DNA from: a virus | Length of the DNA: 63,107 nt | Strand: one strand, 5' to 3' | Virus record (IMG/VR): IMGVR_UViG_3300030104_000829 | Location: 1-63,107 of that record | In this document: positions 62,462 through 63,107 of the stretch, piece by piece | Position numbering within the stretch: the first letter of the stretch is position 1 | How the letters are laid out: the number at the start of each line of letters is the position of its first letter | The notes under the pieces: generated by a model | What the model saw: only the letters and a program-made list of their open reading frames with translations | Database searches by the model: none | What the model was told of the DNA's origin: nothing | Made by a program: the position numbers and the translations under genes

Positions 62462-62497
62462 TTATATTATCTGTTGGTGTTTGTATTTTGTTTGTAA
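62462..62497 (-). promoter_or_regulatory. Phage promoter-like element, copy 6
   Basis: Minus strand: TTACAAACA, 15 bases, CAGATAATATAA. It abuts the stop of the 68-residue gene and probably starts the long leftward operon that runs toward nrdA. Confidence 0.75.
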
Positions 62498-62704
62498 TTA
62501 CTCACCAAGTACAATGACGTCGCCATGAATAGACTCGTTTTCAATAATAGACTCTACATCTTGCCAATGATACCAGTCCATTTCTAGTTCTGTCATTGTT
62601 TGCTTAATTTGATTTACTTTGTTTTGTTGACCATTGTTGTCGCCAATAATATAACCACCGACAAATAGTACGCACGCTAGTGCAATCGCTTTTCTTCTGT
62701 TCAT
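62498..62704 (-). CDS. Small membrane-anchored protein (68 aa)
   Basis: MNRRKAIALACVLFVGGYIIG is a signal-anchor, followed by an acidic soluble part (QNKVNQIKQTMTELEMDWYHWQDVESII). It lies between the tRNA and promoter 6. Function unknown. Confidence 0.6.
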   Translation of the reverse strand: MNRRKAIALACVLFVGGYIIGDNNGQQNKVNQIKQTMTELEMDWYHWQDVESIIENESIHGDVIVLGE

Positions 62705-62718
62705 ATATTTAATTTTAG

Positions 62719-62792
62719 GTGCGCCAGCAGGATTCGAACCTGCGACCTCTAGGTTATGAGCCTAGCGAGCTGACCAACTGCTCCACAGCGCA
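62719..62792 (-). tRNA. tRNA with CAT anticodon (Met, or Ile2 if modified)
   Basis: Full cloverleaf on the minus strand: acceptor TGCGCTG/TGGCGCA (two wobble pairs), D-arm GAGC/GCTC with AGTTGGTCA loop, anticodon arm CTAGG-CTCATAA-CCTAG, T-arm GCAGG-TTCGAAT-CCTGC. The anticodon stem lacks three G-C pairs of initiators, so it is an elongator-type Met or a lysidine-type Ile tRNA. CCA is not encoded. Confidence 0.93.
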
Positions 62793-62798
62793 ATATAG

Positions 62799-62877
62799 TG
62801 GAGGTGGACAGAATCGAACTGTCTTCCGTAATAATTCCTTTGCAGGCTTTTTACTACGTCAAAACCATATCACCCCC
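62799..62877 (-). ncRNA. tmRNA-like tRNA domain lacking the mRNA-like part (79 nt)
   Basis: Minus strand 5' GGGGGTG pairs with 3' CACCTCC (7 bp), including G3-U70, the alanine identity pair. A D-loop ATATGGTTTTGAC without D-stem resembles the conserved tmRNA GGxTTCGAC loop. GTAGTAA/TTATTAC forms a 7-bp helix-2-like stem capped by a CCT-GCAA-AGG hairpin, and a T-arm GACAG-TTCGATT-CTGTC follows. The tag ORF and pseudoknots are absent. Six bases separate it from the tRNA. Confidence 0.65.
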
Positions 62878-62881
62878 CAAA

Positions 62882-62964
62882 AATACCACCTGTCACTACG
62901 ACTGGCTTTGTACAACTGATACCTCAAGGAAGCCAAGGCGTCGATTTACTGTTAGGGTGGTATT
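62882..62964 (-). terminator. Long structured stem-loop ending in T-run
   Basis: In the minus-strand RNA AATACCACC (62964-62956) pairs perfectly with GGTGGTATT (62890-62882), followed by TTTT. Inside, CGAC/GTCG and GGCTT/AAGCC add further stems. It lies 4 bases before the tmRNA-like RNA and could be a terminator or a separate structured RNA. Confidence 0.45.
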
Positions 62965-63107
62965 GCTAGCAATTCACTTATGTGCGTGTAATACACTTCC
63001 GATTTCCATAAGGACTCACATACACACCTAATTAAGCTACTCGTCTAGCTATTTACGCTTCACAACCGTGCACTACTATTTCAAGCTGTGATTGTTCTTC
63101 GCGCTAT
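62965..63107. other. Non-coding end region with small hairpins
   Basis: No gene of its own. In the minus-strand RNA TATGTG/CACATA can pair, a palindrome ATTGCTAGCAAT lies at 62962-62973, and a tRNA D-arm-like GTAGCTTAATTAGG occurs without the rest of a tRNA. If the genome is circular, the last about 32 bases encode the end of the zinc-ribbon gene that is cut at base 1. Confidence 0.35.

Noticed and set aside
62978-63060. Additional tRNA suggested by a GTAGCTTAATTAGG segment
   Set aside because: No T-arm, no matching acceptor stem and no anticodon arm could be built around the D-arm-like sequence.
107-63066. AACCGTGCAC near the end and GTGCACGGTT near the start as terminal inverted repeat
   Set aside because: Only 10 bases long, not at the very ends and partly inside the zinc-ribbon gene; chance is a sufficient explanation.

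Overview
This window looks like a complete or almost complete genome of a lytic, short-tailed (podovirus-like) dsDNA phage of an AT-rich marine bacterium, most likely a member of the Bacteroidetes (Flavobacteriia). The host is inferred from the low GC content, from start codons preceded by A/T-rich leaders (often AAATT pentamers) instead of Shine-Dalgarno sequences, and from gene families typical of marine phages. No integrase, repressor, transposase or CRISPR array was found.

Layout. A rightward late block runs from 3011 to 47699. It opens with a tail-fibre-like gene, then GroEL/GroES, a run of small basic or His-rich proteins (several with a recurring SPxK-like motif), a HExxH mini-protease, a holin, and an S74-type tail spike. 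Next come a second GroES-like protein, a putative small terminase subunit, the large terminase, portal, scaffold and major capsid protein. Connector and tail proteins follow, then a cupin-like protein, internal virion proteins and a 2819-residue multidomain protein. The block ends with small Lys-rich proteins, an outer-membrane beta-barrel, a degenerate thioredoxin, an M15-type endolysin and a terminator facing the leftward block. The leftward (early/middle) block runs from about 62704 down to 47778 and also from 2729 down to 1. It encodes ribonucleotide reductase (NrdA, NrdB), DUF1064-like nuclease, a GIY-YIG/MazG fusion, thymidylate synthase, primase-helicase, SSB, a RecB-like exonuclease, an ERF annealing protein, a sigma factor, DNA ligase, one tRNA and many very small genes joined by ATGA or TAATG overlaps.

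Regulation. Six copies of a bipartite element, YTACAAACA-N15-CAGATAATATAW, always with exactly 15 bases between the boxes, lie just upstream of leftward genes (145-2790 and 62462-62497). They look like phage promoters, several of them giving almost leaderless mRNAs, and the phage sigma factor at 57255-58022 is the obvious candidate reader. Because these promoters sit at both ends of the window, and the zinc-ribbon gene cut at base 1 continues to a stop codon if base 1 is joined to base 63107, the genome is probably circular or circularly permuted.

Most unusual signals: (1) a 79-nt RNA at 62799-62877 that has the acceptor stem (with G3-U70), D-loop and T-arm of a tmRNA but no mRNA-like domain; (2) a 40-nt acceptor-plus-T-arm element at 2046-2085; (3) a sharp GC-rich patch (about 52% by hand count, against about 27% nearby) covering precisely the ATPase centre of the large terminase; (4) a tandem GroES-like protein next to the packaging genes in addition to the GroEL/GroES pair; (5) a GIY-YIG/MazG fusion; (6) no recognisable DNA or RNA polymerase in what seems a whole genome. 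All calls come from reading the sequence; no database search was run.
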